From contig JAUPKV010000206.1 of NCBI GenBank assembly GCA_030837265.1, positions 1 to 16,064 on the forward strand: DNA of 16,064 nt, in the 5' to 3' direction. The translations under genes and the position numbers were made by a program. Below are positions 7,803 through 15,561 of this stretch, piece after piece. Position 1 is the stretch's first letter; the number at the start of each line of letters is the position of its first letter. The notes below the pieces were generated by a model, which worked only from the letters and a program-made list of their open reading frames with translations, was not told the origin of the DNA and did not search any database. Source of the stretch: Methanobacteriota archaeon (GTDB taxonomy: Archaea > Halobacteriota > Methanosarcinia > Methanosarcinales > Methanosarcinaceae).

Positions 7803-8474
7803 TTAAAATAGATTAACCGAGAATTTAGGTTCACCTACATTAGCCGTATTATTATATCCATACTTTTCCCAATATCCTCTATAAGATGAGTCGCTACTAA
7901 CTTCGATTCTTGTTATCCATTTTGCCCATTTATACCCATATTTGCTCTCTGCAACGAGTTGAAATGGAAATCCTCTGTCGGAAGGGAGAGTTACATCGTT
8001 ATCCTTGTATGCAAGAATGATATTATTTTGTAAAACGTAGCTTAGGTCAAGTGATGTGGAATATCCATCAGCGCAATAAAAGATAATATTAGTTGCATTA
8101 CCCACAATACCGGTTTTGTTGAAAATGTCGGACATCTTTACTCCTGTCCATTTGCCAGTAAAACTCCATCCTTCAACACAGTTCAAGTCTACGACCTTCG
8201 ATGTCTGTGGCATTGCGAGTATTTCATCATACGTGAAGCTTTGAGGATCATTTACAAGACCATCGACTTGCAGTCTATAATTCTCTCTATCAATATATTG
8301 AGTCCCCTTGATATCCCTTGTTTGCTGCTCCGCAATGGAAGTTAATGCTTTACCCTGATAAGTAAGGTTTTCAGTCTCATTACCATAGACTCCAGGCACA
8401 TTCTTCTGTGAAACACAACCGGAACTAATGACAAAAATCAATAATACTATGAAACATAGATGGATTAATTTCAT
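7803..8474 (-). CDS. Lipoprotein of the sulfite oxidase/YedY molybdopterin fold
   Basis: This 223-residue protein starts with a lipoprotein signal: short charged start MKLIH, hydrophobic LCFIVLLIFVI, then SSGC with Cys20 as the probable lipidated residue. The mature part is an Oxidored_molyb (SUOX/YedY) domain. YRLQVDGLVNDPQSFTYDEI is the typical entry, Cys99 in VDLNCVEGWSF aligns with the molybdenum-ligating Cys, CADGYSTSLDL follows, and the core ends with DRGFPFQLVAESKYGYKWAKWI. YedY reduces oxidised methionine in the envelope, whereas sulfite oxidases oxidise sulfite; the substrate here cannot be told. The C-terminal sulfite-oxidase dimer domain is absent, as in YedY. Oddly, the signal has no twin arginine although molybdopterin enzymes are usually folded before export. 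The 4-helix membrane protein upstream on the same strand could pass electrons to it (inference). Confidence 0.85.
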   Translation of the reverse strand: MKLIHLCFIVLLIFVISSGCVSQKNVPGVYGNETENLTYQGKALTSIAEQQTRDIKGTQYIDRENYRLQVDGLVNDPQSFTYDEILAMPQTSKVVDLNCVEGWSFTGKWTGVKMSDIFNKTGIVGNATNIIFYCADGYSTSLDLSYVLQNNIILAYKDNDVTLPSDRGFPFQLVAESKYGYKWAKWITRIEVSSDSSYRGYWEKYGYNNTANVGEPKFSVNLF

Positions 8475-8522
8475 GCTTCATTCTGCCCCTAACTCATTTA
8501 TTACCAACAATGTTTAAATTCA

Positions 8523-8738
8523 TCAAACATCAGAGGCAACTTTTCTGCGTCCTTGAACATTGCTGGAACATTGCATAATACATTCAAACAATCTACATTC
8601 AGTTTGCCCCTTAACCAGAAAATCAAAGGCACTTTCTTTTATAGCATAAGCGCCGACCTTTCCGTCATTTAGTCCAGTTAGAATAATTTATTAAGAAATG
8701 CAAAAGCTTCATTGAGTGTTCCATTTAACTAGGCAAAT
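8523..8738 (-). pseudogene. Decayed response-regulator receiver fragment
   Basis: On the minus strand this stretch is a relic of a receiver protein like the one at 14476-14856. The 3' part is still open and reads IILTGLNDGKVGAYAIKE, then SAFDFLVKGQTECRLFEC, and ends at a TGA (8523-8525); the intact copy has IILTGLNDEKVGDFALKE and GAYEFLVKGQIGCGLIEH. Further upstream the DNA matches GGAACACTTAATGAAGC of the intact copy, but about 90 nt between, including the phosphoacceptor Asp region, is deleted, and stop codons break the rest. It lies between the lipoprotein and the membrane-protein genes. It shows that pieces of the signalling cluster 6 kb away were copied here and then decayed. Confidence 0.75.
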
Positions 8739-8756
8739 TTGCTACATACTTAAAGA

Positions 8757-9167
8757 TTAAACTTGCAAATATGTGATGCCTAATACAAAGTTAATAACCC
8801 ATAGAACTGCAAGAACTTGCATATTTCTTTTATTTTTCCACACTCTCTTAATTTTTATGTTCCCTTTATTTATCACAAATATGAATCCGATGACCACAAC
8901 TATAATTCCCACTAAGCTATGGAGCAAAATCAAAGGTGAAATTCTAAGAGAAATTATGGAGAAGTATGCAAATATGACCATACGTGGAATTGATAAGATT
9001 AATAATAAATATGTGAGCGTAAGCAACCAATCATGAATTTTTATTTTGTATTTATTTAATTTACCCATTTTCACTCTCATTGCAATGAATCCTACTATTA
9101 CAAGAGCCACAGCAATCTTTTGTAAATCATATGAAATCGATATTGATTCAATGTTTATATTCGGCAT
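8757..9167 (-). CDS. Four-helix membrane protein, possibly a haem-b electron carrier
   Basis: This 136-residue protein has four hydrophobic segments, at about residues 15-31, 47-69, 77-99 and 115-134, with basic linkers (RVKMGKLNKYKIK and KGNIKIKRVWKNKRN) that would lie in the cytoplasm by the positive-inside rule. His45, at the entry of helix 2 (IHDW), and His83, in helix 3 (LLHSLVGI), are the only histidines and could ligate a haem, as in small cytochrome b-type proteins; this is inference. The start is supported by GAGGT (9174-9178) 6 nt before ATG 9167. It is on the same strand as, and upstream of, the molybdopterin-fold lipoprotein, with only a pseudogene between, which suggests an analogue of the YedZ partner. 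I do not recognise the exact family. Confidence 0.65.
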   Translation of the reverse strand: MPNINIESISISYDLQKIAVALVIVGFIAMRVKMGKLNKYKIKIHDWLLTLTYLLLILSIPRMVIFAYFSIISLRISPLILLHSLVGIIVVVIGFIFVINKGNIKIKRVWKNKRNMQVLAVLWVINFVLGITYLQV

Positions 9168-9219
9168 CTGTAAACCTCATTTGTTTCGATTTCACAATCT
9201 TGTATGTTTTAGCAAAGCG

Positions 9220-9269
9220 AAAAAATAGCTATGGCATGTTTGAAAACAAATAAAAGACAAACATACCAT
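9220..9269 (-). terminator. Hairpin and T run between zinc-ribbon and membrane-protein genes
   Basis: ATGGCATGTTTG (9231-9242) and CAAACATACCAT (9258-9269) form a 12-bp stem with one mismatch around a 15-nt loop. On the minus strand the stem is followed within 5 nt by six T residues (A run 9220-9225 on the plus strand). This fits transcription ending after the zinc-ribbon gene, 62 nt downstream of its stop. It could also be an operator for the membrane-protein gene. Confidence 0.45.
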
Positions 9270-9330
9270 TATTAACGGATATGCTACAAATGTATGTTAT
9301 GAAACGTATATTTATCGTCGTTCCTTCGTG

Positions 9331-9489
9331 TTAGTCTTCTTCGGTGTGAGCAACTGTTGCCAGATATTCTTTATTACATTCCACACATACATGTTTCATT
9401 GATGGTATTTTGCTGACGTTCATTGCACTACAGTGTGGACACACACTTTTCCATTCTATTGGTTCCCATTTTACTTCTATTTCTGCCAT
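9331..9489 (-). CDS. Small zinc-ribbon protein, 52 residues
   Basis: Reading the minus strand gives ATG at 9489, a strong ribosome binding site (GGAGTG, 9495-9500; GGAG ends 7 nt before the ATG) and a TAA at 9331-9333. The product begins MAEIEVKWEPIEWKS and carries two knuckles, CPHC (residues 17-20) and CVEC (35-38), 14 residues apart: a classic four-cysteine zinc ribbon. The acidic tail ends AHTEED. Proteins of this type usually bind one zinc and act in RNA, DNA or protein contacts; no specific partner can be named. It is upstream of the membrane-protein gene on the same strand, but a hairpin with a T run separates them, so it may be its own unit. Confidence 0.75.
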   Translation of the reverse strand: MAEIEVKWEPIEWKSVCPHCSAMNVSKIPSMKHVCVECNKEYLATVAHTEED

Positions 9490-9661
9490 ATATTCACTCC
9501 TATCTTCTTCAATTGATTCAAACCTTCAAGTTTCTGCCTTTACTTTCGCACTCTAATTTATGTCCCATTTATGTCCCTATCAATTTGATATTAAAATTAC
9601 TACTTGAATAAGAAAGTCAAAAATTTGTATTTAAGCAACATTAAAAAATGTGGTAGAGGAA

Positions 9662-9723
9662 AATCGTCGTTCTTGGTGGCGCTCATACAACCTATGGTCT
9701 TGGTTCTCAGTTGAACGACGATT
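9662..9723. repeat. 11-bp perfect inverted repeat, possible structured RNA
   Basis: AATCGTCGTTC (9662-9672) and GAACGACGATT (9713-9723) are perfect inverted copies 40 nt apart, with a relatively GC-rich loop in AT-rich DNA. The core ATCGTCGTTC occurs again at 9314-9323, just past the 3' end of the zinc-ribbon gene. It could be a small RNA, a binding site pair, or a remnant of a mobile element end. Confidence 0.35.
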
Positions 9724-9796
9724 CCAACACTTCTTCATATACTTTAGGTACCCTTTTAATCACTCTTCTGCAATCACTTGCAATCAATTACTAGTG

Positions 9797-9847
9797 TTCA
9801 AAGGATATAACATGTGAAGAAATATTTTTAAGAAATGAGTATTAATT
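9797..9847. repeat. 51-bp block shared with 15132-15182
   Basis: The first 19 bases, TTCAAAGGATATAACATGT, are identical to 15132-15150, and 45 of 51 positions match overall. Both copies lie about 0.3-0.4 kb past the 3' end of a paralogous kinase gene, so they appear to be remains of the duplicated flank. A conserved 3' regulatory element is the alternative. Confidence 0.7.
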
Positions 9848-10116
9848 AGAGTTAAAATTAATCTAGTCATAACTGTTAATTAATATGCAAATAAAACTAA
9901 TTAGTATATTTACATGAAAGTATCCCATATTAGTTGATCAATAATAGTAAAAATTATTTATAATTACATATTATAATCTTAATTTTAATATAAAGAATAT
10001 TAATAATGAAAAATTGGAAAAATTATTTACATTATAACTTTAAAATGGAAATTCTAATTTAAAAATAAGAACATTTCATGATTTCACTAAGCTTAATGTT
10101 AATTAGATTTTATGTT

Positions 10117-13100
10117 TTAGAATACTATTCCAGAGCTAATTGGTAAGGTAAAATGAAATGTCGCGCCCTTACCAAGTTCGGATTCCACCCATATACGTCC
10201 ACCATGTCGTTCTACAATTTTCTTACAAATCGCAAGTCCTATTCCAGTACCTGGATATTCTTCCTTTCTATGCAGCCTTTTAAAAACCTCGAAAATTTTT
10301 TCTGAATATTGTGGATCAATGCCGATTCCGTTATCCTTAACTGAAAATACGCATTCATTCTCTTTTTTCTCAGCAGAAAGATGGATTTTGGGCGCCTTTT
10401 CACTTTGGAATTTTATCCCGTTAGCAATCAGGTTTTGAAATACCTGAGCTAGCTGGGTACTATCTGCTATCACTTCAGGCAAAGGATCGTGGGACACTGA
10501 AGCATTATTCTGTCTAATATATAACTCTAAATTTAATAATGTCTGATTCAAAATAAATTCAGAATCTGTAGGCTCAGGTTCTTTAGCTCTTGTTGCCACG
10601 CGAGAGAATTCCAAGAGGTCGTTTATCAGGGTTTGCATACGGGCAGCTCCGTCAACTGCGAAGTAGATGTATTTATCAGCCTTATCATCAAGTTTACCCT
10701 GATATTTTCTCTGTAAAAGCTGCAAATAGCTTGAGATCATCCTCAGAGGCTCTTGCAAATCGTGAGATGAAACATAAGCGAATTGTTCTAATTCTGCATT
10801 TGAGCGAGCAAGCTCCTCCAGTTTTAATTTTAATGTTTCTTCTGCTTTTTTACGGTCAGTGATATCAATGTTCATTTCGAGGATCAGGGGAGAACCGTCA
10901 ATATCTGTAAACGGCATATTGTATACATCAAGAACGCTTCCATCTGGTGTGGTGACTTCCCAGCTATGAGACTGACCTGTTTCAAGTACCTGATATGCCT
11001 CGCAGAACTCACACGGCTGGGAGAGTCCAAAACAGTAATCATAGCAGTGACGACCGACTGCCTCACCGAACTTCTCGCGAAATCCACGGTTAGCAAAAGC
11101 AATATGATGATCAGCTTTCAATAAACATATCAATGCTGGAAGTGTCTCAAGCACATCAAAAAGCCTCTGTCTCTCTGATTGAATCGAAGCTTGCGCCTGT
11201 TTAGTCTCGGTTATATCTATGCCCACTTCCATGATGAGATTTGAACCATCGGAATCCTTGAATGGATAGTCGTATATGTCGTAGTTACGACCGTCCGGAC
11301 CGGTCCACTCCCAATGATGAGGCGCTCCCTTTTTAAGCACTTTGAAAGTTTCACAGTTCTCGCAGGGCTCAGTACGCTGAAAGAGATATTCATAGCAGCG
11401 CCGCCCCTCTGACTTACCAAAACGCTCCTCAAAGAAACGGTTCGCAACCTGCACGTGGTAATCCTGTGAGAGCAGTATAACGTAAACCGGCAGTGTCTCC
11501 AGCAAGTCATAAAGCCGCTGTCGTTCAACCTCAACAGCATCAGTAACCTTACGGCGTGCTTCACTCTCACGCAATGCTTCCTCAGCTCGCTTGCGATCGA
11601 TGGCGACCGAAACCTGGTCAGCAACTGTGCTCATTAGAGCAAGCTCGTCCTCAGTAAAGCTCTCCCTGCTCTTCGTGCCAAAAGAAAGTGTGCCTATTGT
11701 CTTCTCCCCAATTCGAAGAGGCTGGCAGGCATATGCTTGGACACCCATAGAACGCACGAGTTCAGCCCGCATGTCCCCGTTTTGCTGCACATCCTCTGAG
11801 ACGATACGGCAGCCGTCAAGAGCCACACAGCCACAAATGGCTGATCCTTTCTCAAGCTGTTCTATCCCTTTAGCTGTCTCTGCATTTATCCCGGCATAAG
11901 AGTTTAGAAGGAGCTTATCTTGAATCTTGTCGAATACGTAATTAAAGAATACATCACAATCCAGGTATTGCATCACTTTTTCGGCTATGGTCTGAATCGT
12001 TTTCTCAGGGTTTTTGCTCGAAAGGAGAAGGGCATTAGCTTGGCTCAGGAGCCTAAAGCGTTTCTCGCTCTCCCGTAGCGCCTTTTCTACTTTCTTTCGC
12101 TCGGTAATATCATGGTAAGTGCAGATTACCCTGTAAATGTCGCCGTCTTCTTTCAAAATCGGCTCGGCACTTATTAGCATCCAGGTGAGCTCTTTTGCCC
12201 CTGGATTATGTACGATAACGAGCTGGTCTTTCACAGGCCTACCGGTCATTGTCGCTTTACGAACAGGATGTTTATCGACATGCAACAGTTTACCATCCTC
12301 TTCATAAACTTCCCATTGGCTCCAGTCTTGACTATTAACGTTTAAAATGTCGAGTTCGTTATCCAAGCCGAACATCCGCATAAATGACGGATTGACCACC
12401 GCAAACTTACCTGTTTCATCGATAAGTGCAACTCCAGATTCTAAGTTCTTGATTAATGCTCGGAACTTGTCTTCACTCTCTAGCAGAGCCTCATATGCTT
12501 CGTGAAGTTCTTCTGATTGAGTCTGTAACTTTTCATTTTGTGCTTGGATCTCATCGGATTGCACCTGAAGTTCTTCAGACTGTGCCTGCAACTCTTCCGA
12601 TTGCACCTGAAGGTTCTCATAAGCCTGACTTAAAGATTCCACCAGGATATTTTGTTCACCCAGTGACTGAGCAAGTTTGATATTGCTGTAACTTAGCTGG
12701 GAGATCATATTAGCAAACTTCATGAGAAAGGTCATACCTGTGTTCACTGTCTCCCTGCTCAAATGAGGTACCTTTTCAAGCGCTGCTATGTATTCTTCTT
12801 CGTTGAAGCCGTATTTTCTAGCCTGTGTTCGAAAAAGCTCATAGTCAATAGGTTCATCATCAAAAAAGAACTGACCTGAAAAGATATTACCGAAATGTTT
12901 GTCGCCCACATTGATGGGAGTAGCTATGTCCCACATATTGTTCTTGCACTTGTATAATTTAAACTCTCCAGAGAGGACGTCGGCGGATAGTATTGTGTCG
13001 CTTTCAATACAGTGCTTGCAGGCTTCAGGGTGAATTCTGTGGAATTTTGTACAGATATCCTGCCATCCGACAGAGACTAGAATATTGCCTTTGATATCTA

Positions 13101-13257
13101 TTACGCCAATAGGGATGTGAGCAAGCTCATAAAAAGTATCCATAAGAGACTGAAGCACCTGGACATCTAAGAGATCACCAAGCTCCAGTTTATCTATTTC
13201 AAGTAGATGATCACTTGTATTGTTAGTTGCCGGAAATCGTTTCTTTTTCTCAGTCAT
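10117..13257 (-). CDS. Soluble multi-sensor histidine kinase (PocR-PAS-GAF-PAS-PAS)
   Basis: A sensor kinase of 1046 residues from ATG 13257, chosen because GGAG (13268-13271) lies 10 nt upstream; ATG 13287 or TTG 13305 would add 10 or 16 residues. Order: PocR domain (about 24-190) with C69-x10-C80-x2-C83; a Gln/Glu-rich coiled coil of seven-residue repeats (214-256); PAS (265-390); GAF (400-555); two similar PAS domains (582-686 and 695-803), each with CY-x9-C-x2-C (C621/C632/C635 and C738/C749/C752); HisKA with phosphoacceptor His832 in [12 protein letters not shown]; HATPase with N box [10 protein letters not shown] (941-950), DNGIGI (975-980) and GTGIGLAI (1003-1010). No membrane segment is seen, so it senses cytoplasmic signals. 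The HDLQEPL class typically phosphorylates Rcp1-like regulators, and one is encoded just upstream on the same strand. Ligand unknown. Confidence 0.93.
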   Translation of the reverse strand: MTEKKKRFPATNNTSDHLLEIDKLELGDLLDVQVLQSLMDTFYELAHIPIGVIDIKGNILVSVGWQDICTKFHRIHPEACKHCIESDTILSADVLSGEFKLYKCKNNMWDIATPINVGDKHFGNIFSGQFFFDDEPIDYELFRTQARKYGFNEEEYIAALEKVPHLSRETVNTGMTFLMKFANMISQLSYSNIKLAQSLGEQNILVESLSQAYENLQVQSEELQAQSEELQVQSDEIQAQNEKLQTQSEELHEAYEALLESEDKFRALIKNLESGVALIDETGKFAVVNPSFMRMFGLDNELDILNVNSQDWSQWEVYEEDGKLLHVDKHPVRKATMTGRPVKDQLVIVHNPGAKELTWMLISAEPILKEDGDIYRVICTYHDITERKKVEKALRESEKRFRLLSQANALLLSSKNPEKTIQTIAEKVMQYLDCDVFFNYVFDKIQDKLLLNSYAGINAETAKGIEQLEKGSAICGCVALDGCRIVSEDVQQNGDMRAELVRSMGVQAYACQPLRIGEKTIGTLSFGTKSRESFTEDELALMSTVADQVSVAIDRKRAEEALRESEARRKVTDAVEVERQRLYDLLETLPVYVILLSQDYHVQVANRFFEERFGKSEGRRCYEYLFQRTEPCENCETFKVLKKGAPHHWEWTGPDGRNYDIYDYPFKDSDGSNLIMEVGIDITETKQAQASIQSERQRLFDVLETLPALICLLKADHHIAFANRGFREKFGEAVGRHCYDYCFGLSQPCEFCEAYQVLETGQSHSWEVTTPDGSVLDVYNMPFTDIDGSPLILEMNIDITDRKKAEETLKLKLEELARSNAELEQFAYVSSHDLQEPLRMISSYLQLLQRKYQGKLDDKADKYIYFAVDGAARMQTLINDLLEFSRVATRAKEPEPTDSEFILNQTLLNLELYIRQNNASVSHDPLPEVIADSTQLAQVFQNLIANGIKFQSEKAPKIHLSAEKKENECVFSVKDNGIGIDPQYSEKIFEVFKRLHRKEEYPGTGIGLAICKKIVERHGGRIWVESELGKGATFHFTLPISSGIVF

Positions 13258-13305
13258 TCCTTTCAGGCTCCATATTTTAAATAACATTTCACTTTCAATA
13301 ATCAA

Positions 13306-13598
13306 GTGACTAGACTATTTCAGTGTTGTAGAAAATTAGTTTATAAAGAGCCTATTTGAAAAGTCCTGCTGCTTTAAACATTGCATACGGAAATAAGCAT
13401 GGAAGCATAATTCTTATTTTTCCTTCATTTTCTCGTAGTTGTATCTGACTTTTCGTTTTGTTTTACAGTACATTAGCTTGAATGCGATTAGTCTACTTTT
13501 CATATAGGATCTAAATAATATTTAACTTGATGATGTCATTAATAGGACGATTCCTACAAGGATAAATTTGAAGATTGTCGAAGGATAAGCTTTTAGTC
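13306..13598 (-). other. Intergenic region upstream of the large kinase, no gene seen
   Basis: This AT-rich stretch has no supported reading frame. It contains the candidate kinase promoter at 13340-13347 and the leftover downstream end of the response regulator. The space argues against tight translational coupling between the regulator and the kinase. Confidence 0.5.
13340..13347 (-). promoter_or_regulatory. Candidate TATA box for the large kinase gene
   Basis: TTTATAAA on the minus strand predicts a start site near 13315-13320, giving a leader of about 60 nt to ATG 13257. A leader of that size is compatible with the chosen start and makes TTG 13305 less likely. Evidence is consensus and position only. 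Confidence 0.35.
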
Positions 13599-13600
13599 TT

Positions 13601-13656
13601 ATGTAACAGGTAATCTAACAATTCCTAGATGTAACAGGTAATCTAACAATTCCTAG
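13601..13656. repeat. Perfect 28-bp tandem duplication over a stop codon
   Basis: The unit occupying 13601-13628 is repeated without change at 13629-13656 and covers the last codons of the response regulator. Because 28 is not a multiple of three, the second unit is read in another frame. The gene therefore ends SRNC-stop instead of stopping right after LPVT. Confidence 0.95.
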
Positions 13657-14067
13657 CCAGAAGTTTGCAATTGATTTAACGACATCAATGAATTGGTCAA
13701 AGTCAAGTGGTTTATTGATATAAGCATTGGCATGAAGCTCGTAAGCTCTCAGTATGTCTTTTTCAGCCTGGGAAGTTGTTAATATGACTACAGGTATTTT
13801 TTTAAGTGTTTCGTTTTCCTTTATTTCTTTGAGAACTTCACGTCCATCCTTTTTTGGCAAATTTAAATCAAGTAAAACTATATCCGGAAGTGGAGAACCT
13901 AAAAATTTCCCTTCACCATACAAAAAGAGAATCGCCTCTTCCCCGTCTTCTGCCACATGAAGATTATATCTTATCTTCGTCTCTTCGAAGACTTCCTCTA
14001 TTAATCCAACATCTCCTGCATTATCTTCCACTAAAAGAATTTCTACCGGTTTGCCTATAATCGTCAT
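13615..14067 (-). CDS. Rcp1-like single-domain response regulator
   Basis: A stand-alone receiver of 150 residues. It has the acidic pair Glu14-Asp15 in EILLVEDNAGD, phosphoacceptor Asp67 in PDIVLLDLNLPKKDG, Thr97-Thr98 in VVILTTS, and Lys119 in YINKPLDFDQF. The inserted GEGKFLGSPLP before the active Asp and the FW ending are typical of the Rcp1 subgroup that serves phytochrome-class kinases. It has no output domain, so it acts by protein contact or as a phosphate shuttle. The large kinase 358 nt downstream, of the HDLQEPL class, is its likely partner. The C-terminus is altered by a 28-bp tandem duplication: the ancestral end would be LGIVRLPVT followed by TAA at 13599-13601. The added SRNC is outside the receiver core, so function is probably kept. 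A CTATATAATC at 14090-14099 is a possible TATA element. Confidence 0.92.
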   Translation of the reverse strand: MTIIGKPVEILLVEDNAGDVGLIEEVFEETKIRYNLHVAEDGEEAILFLYGEGKFLGSPLPDIVLLDLNLPKKDGREVLKEIKENETLKKIPVVILTTSQAEKDILRAYELHANAYINKPLDFDQFIDVVKSIANFWLGIVRLPVTSRNC

Positions 14068-14213
14068 TTAAAGAACTTCCTTTCTTTAGATTATATAGAA
14101 ATTTCTCGATTATCCAGTGCGGGAAGAAGAAATTAACAACCATTAATCGTCGTTTTATTTTCCAATCTTTTTAAGAATATAGTTTAAGAATATTTTTGAA
14201 GTAAATCGCTATA

Positions 14214-14417
14214 TTATGGCTTTATTTTGGATACAAAATATTTAATAATTTCGATTCTCTGTAAGGCATCCCAAGGTGTTGCATTTTCATCTCCATTCCT
14301 GCCTGGTTTATACTCCATTAAAGGAAATCTACCATGTTTTCGAATTAAAAACGTTGAAGAAAGTGTTATATAATATTCTACAATATCAGCTGGTGCTATT
14401 ATGATCCTCTGATATGC
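14214..14417 (-). pseudogene. Open frame without a start codon, possible gene remnant
   Basis: The minus strand is open for 67 codons between two stops, and the translation looks like real protein (IVEYYITLSSTFLIRKHGRF, then NGDENATPWDALQRIEI), ending KYFVSKIKP before TAA at 14214. No start codon precedes the conserved-looking part. A second frame just upstream (EKYHALFIKPVLSISEDH) stays open until a TGA inside this segment, as a frameshifted gene would. I do not recognise a family. It lies between the two receiver genes in a 408-nt gap that holds nothing else clear. Confidence 0.3.
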
Positions 14418-14475
14418 TTAAAACAGGTTTAATAAAAAGAGCATGATATTTCTCCCTTACAAGATTTCAAGCTCT

Positions 14476-14856
14476 TCATAAGTCTATGGAACATTGTCTA
14501 ATGTGCTCAATTAATCCACATCCTATTTGCCCCTTAACCAAAAATTCATAAGCACCTTCTTTTAGAGCAAAATCCCCGACCTTCTCATCGTTAAGTCCAG
14601 TTAAGATAATGATCGGAATTTCTAAACCCGTATTGTGAATGCTAAGAAAAGTGTTGATGCCGTAGCTATCCGGCAATTCTAGGTCTAGCAATATTACATC
14701 AAAAAGTTGCTTATTAAGAACTGAAAAAGCTTCATTAAGTGTTCCTACATGACTCATTTCATATGAAAAAGTAGCAAATTCTTCCAGATATTCTTCAATT
14801 AGATATACATCTCCCAGATTGTCCTCGATAAGCAAGATTTTAATATTTTTCACCAT
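14476..14856 (-). CDS. Single-domain response regulator, receiver only
   Basis: A receiver of 126 residues from ATG 14856 (MVKNIKILLIEDNLGD). Seen: acidic pair Glu11-Asp12, phosphoacceptor Asp58 in DVILLDLELPDSYG, Thr86 in PIIILTG, and Lys108 in YEFLVKGQ. The LPDS and LTGLND signatures place it with receivers that usually sit at the front of receiver-PAS-kinase hybrids in methanogens; here the chain stops at IRQCSIDL just after the receiver, so it may be a cut-down hybrid. The frame continues upstream to ATG 14964, but the extra 36 residues are hydrophobic, lie inside an inverted repeat and are absent from receivers, so I reject that start. A partial copy survives as a pseudogene at 8523-8738. 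The kinase entering from the right edge is upstream on the same strand. Confidence 0.82.
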   Translation of the reverse strand: MVKNIKILLIEDNLGDVYLIEEYLEEFATFSYEMSHVGTLNEAFSVLNKQLFDVILLDLELPDSYGINTFLSIHNTGLEIPIIILTGLNDEKVGDFALKEGAYEFLVKGQIGCGLIEHIRQCSIDL

Positions 14857-14951
14857 ACTTTCGGTTCCACAGATCATTAATATTAGAAACGTGAATCCAG
14901 ACACGAAAAAACATAGTAGTAATTCATAAAGATTAAAGGAAAAACCTAGGA

Positions 14952-15027
14952 GGTCATGTTCCATTTAACCAAATCCCCTCTAATTTGGTTCCATGCCTTG
15001 TTCTTAGACATTGTTTGGAACATGTCC
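14952..15027. repeat. Nested inverted repeats upstream of the receiver gene
   Basis: GGTCATGTTCCA (14952-14963) and TGGAACATGTCC (15016-15027) are inverted copies with one mismatch. Between them AACCAAAT (14967-14974) and ATTTGGTT (14983-14990) form a perfect 8-bp hairpin. The array is about 100 nt upstream of ATG 14856, so it is in the promoter or leader. It could be an operator pair or a cruciform/RNA structure. Confidence 0.45.
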
Positions 15028-15561
15028 TCTATTTTCGCTATCGTCGGGAAGCTTTTCACACATACTTATGCCGTTACCACTCATTTAGTCTGTCACTCAT
15101 GTTTATATTTAATGCACAATTATGAATTGTATTCAAAGGATATAACATGTAAAGAAAAATGGTTAAGAAACCAGTATTAATTTAATGTGGTCATTACTTC
15201 AACAAGATGTGAGTAATTTAACCAATCAGTGACAATTTATAATTATATAAATTTTTAATAATCATCATTAAGGAAAAATATTTACCCATGATTATTAATA
15301 TTTCAAACTTTTAGTTAATAAAATAAAGAGATACTATTTTGAAAACTTTTTTATTAAATGTTGATTGTTGATATTAATATTATAATTTTGTACTTATTAG
15401 CTCATGATTAATTTTTAATTAAGTTGTAGTATAAAAAGTTAGATCTTTTGTCGGTGCAGTTTACCGTGGGCACAAATATTGATTCTTAGTAAAGGTAGTG
15501 ATAAAATCTATTGTTACTAGAATAAGCTTGTCTTTAAGATTGTGTTACACTCTCACCATTT
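15028..15561. other. AT-rich region 3' of the second kinase, no gene seen
   Basis: A 74-codon plus-strand frame at 14956-15180 runs through the inverted repeats and has no protein-like pattern, so I do not call it. The region carries at 15132-15182 the 51-bp block shared with 9797-9847, and beyond it AT-rich DNA weakly similar to 9930-10030. This is expected if the kinase was duplicated together with its 3' flank. Confidence 0.5.

Larger units (their letters stand above)
9490..10116. other. AT-rich intergenic region 3' of the large kinase
   Basis: No gene over 30 codons looks real here. A 26-codon minus-strand frame ending at about 9711 reads protein-like (RRVIKRVPKVYEEVLESSFN) but has no proper start and may be a gene remnant. 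The region contains the 9662-9723 inverted repeat and, at 9797-9847, a block repeated downstream of the second kinase. From 9850 to 10110 it is almost pure A/T with no pattern I can name. Confidence 0.5.

Noticed and set aside
8773..9228. Plus-strand frames opposite the membrane protein
   Set aside because: They are shadows of a minus-strand gene with a good ribosome binding site and clear helices.
9490..10116. CRISPR array or insertion sequence in the AT-rich gaps
   Set aside because: No regularly spaced repeats, no transposase frame and no terminal repeats with target duplication were seen.
14857..14964. Hydrophobic N-terminal extension making the receiver a membrane protein
   Set aside because: Receivers start at MVKNIKILLIEDN; the extension is encoded by the promoter or leader repeats and is not part of the family.
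14956..15180. 74-codon plus-strand frame
   Set aside because: It runs through inverted repeats, has no ribosome binding site and no protein-like pattern.
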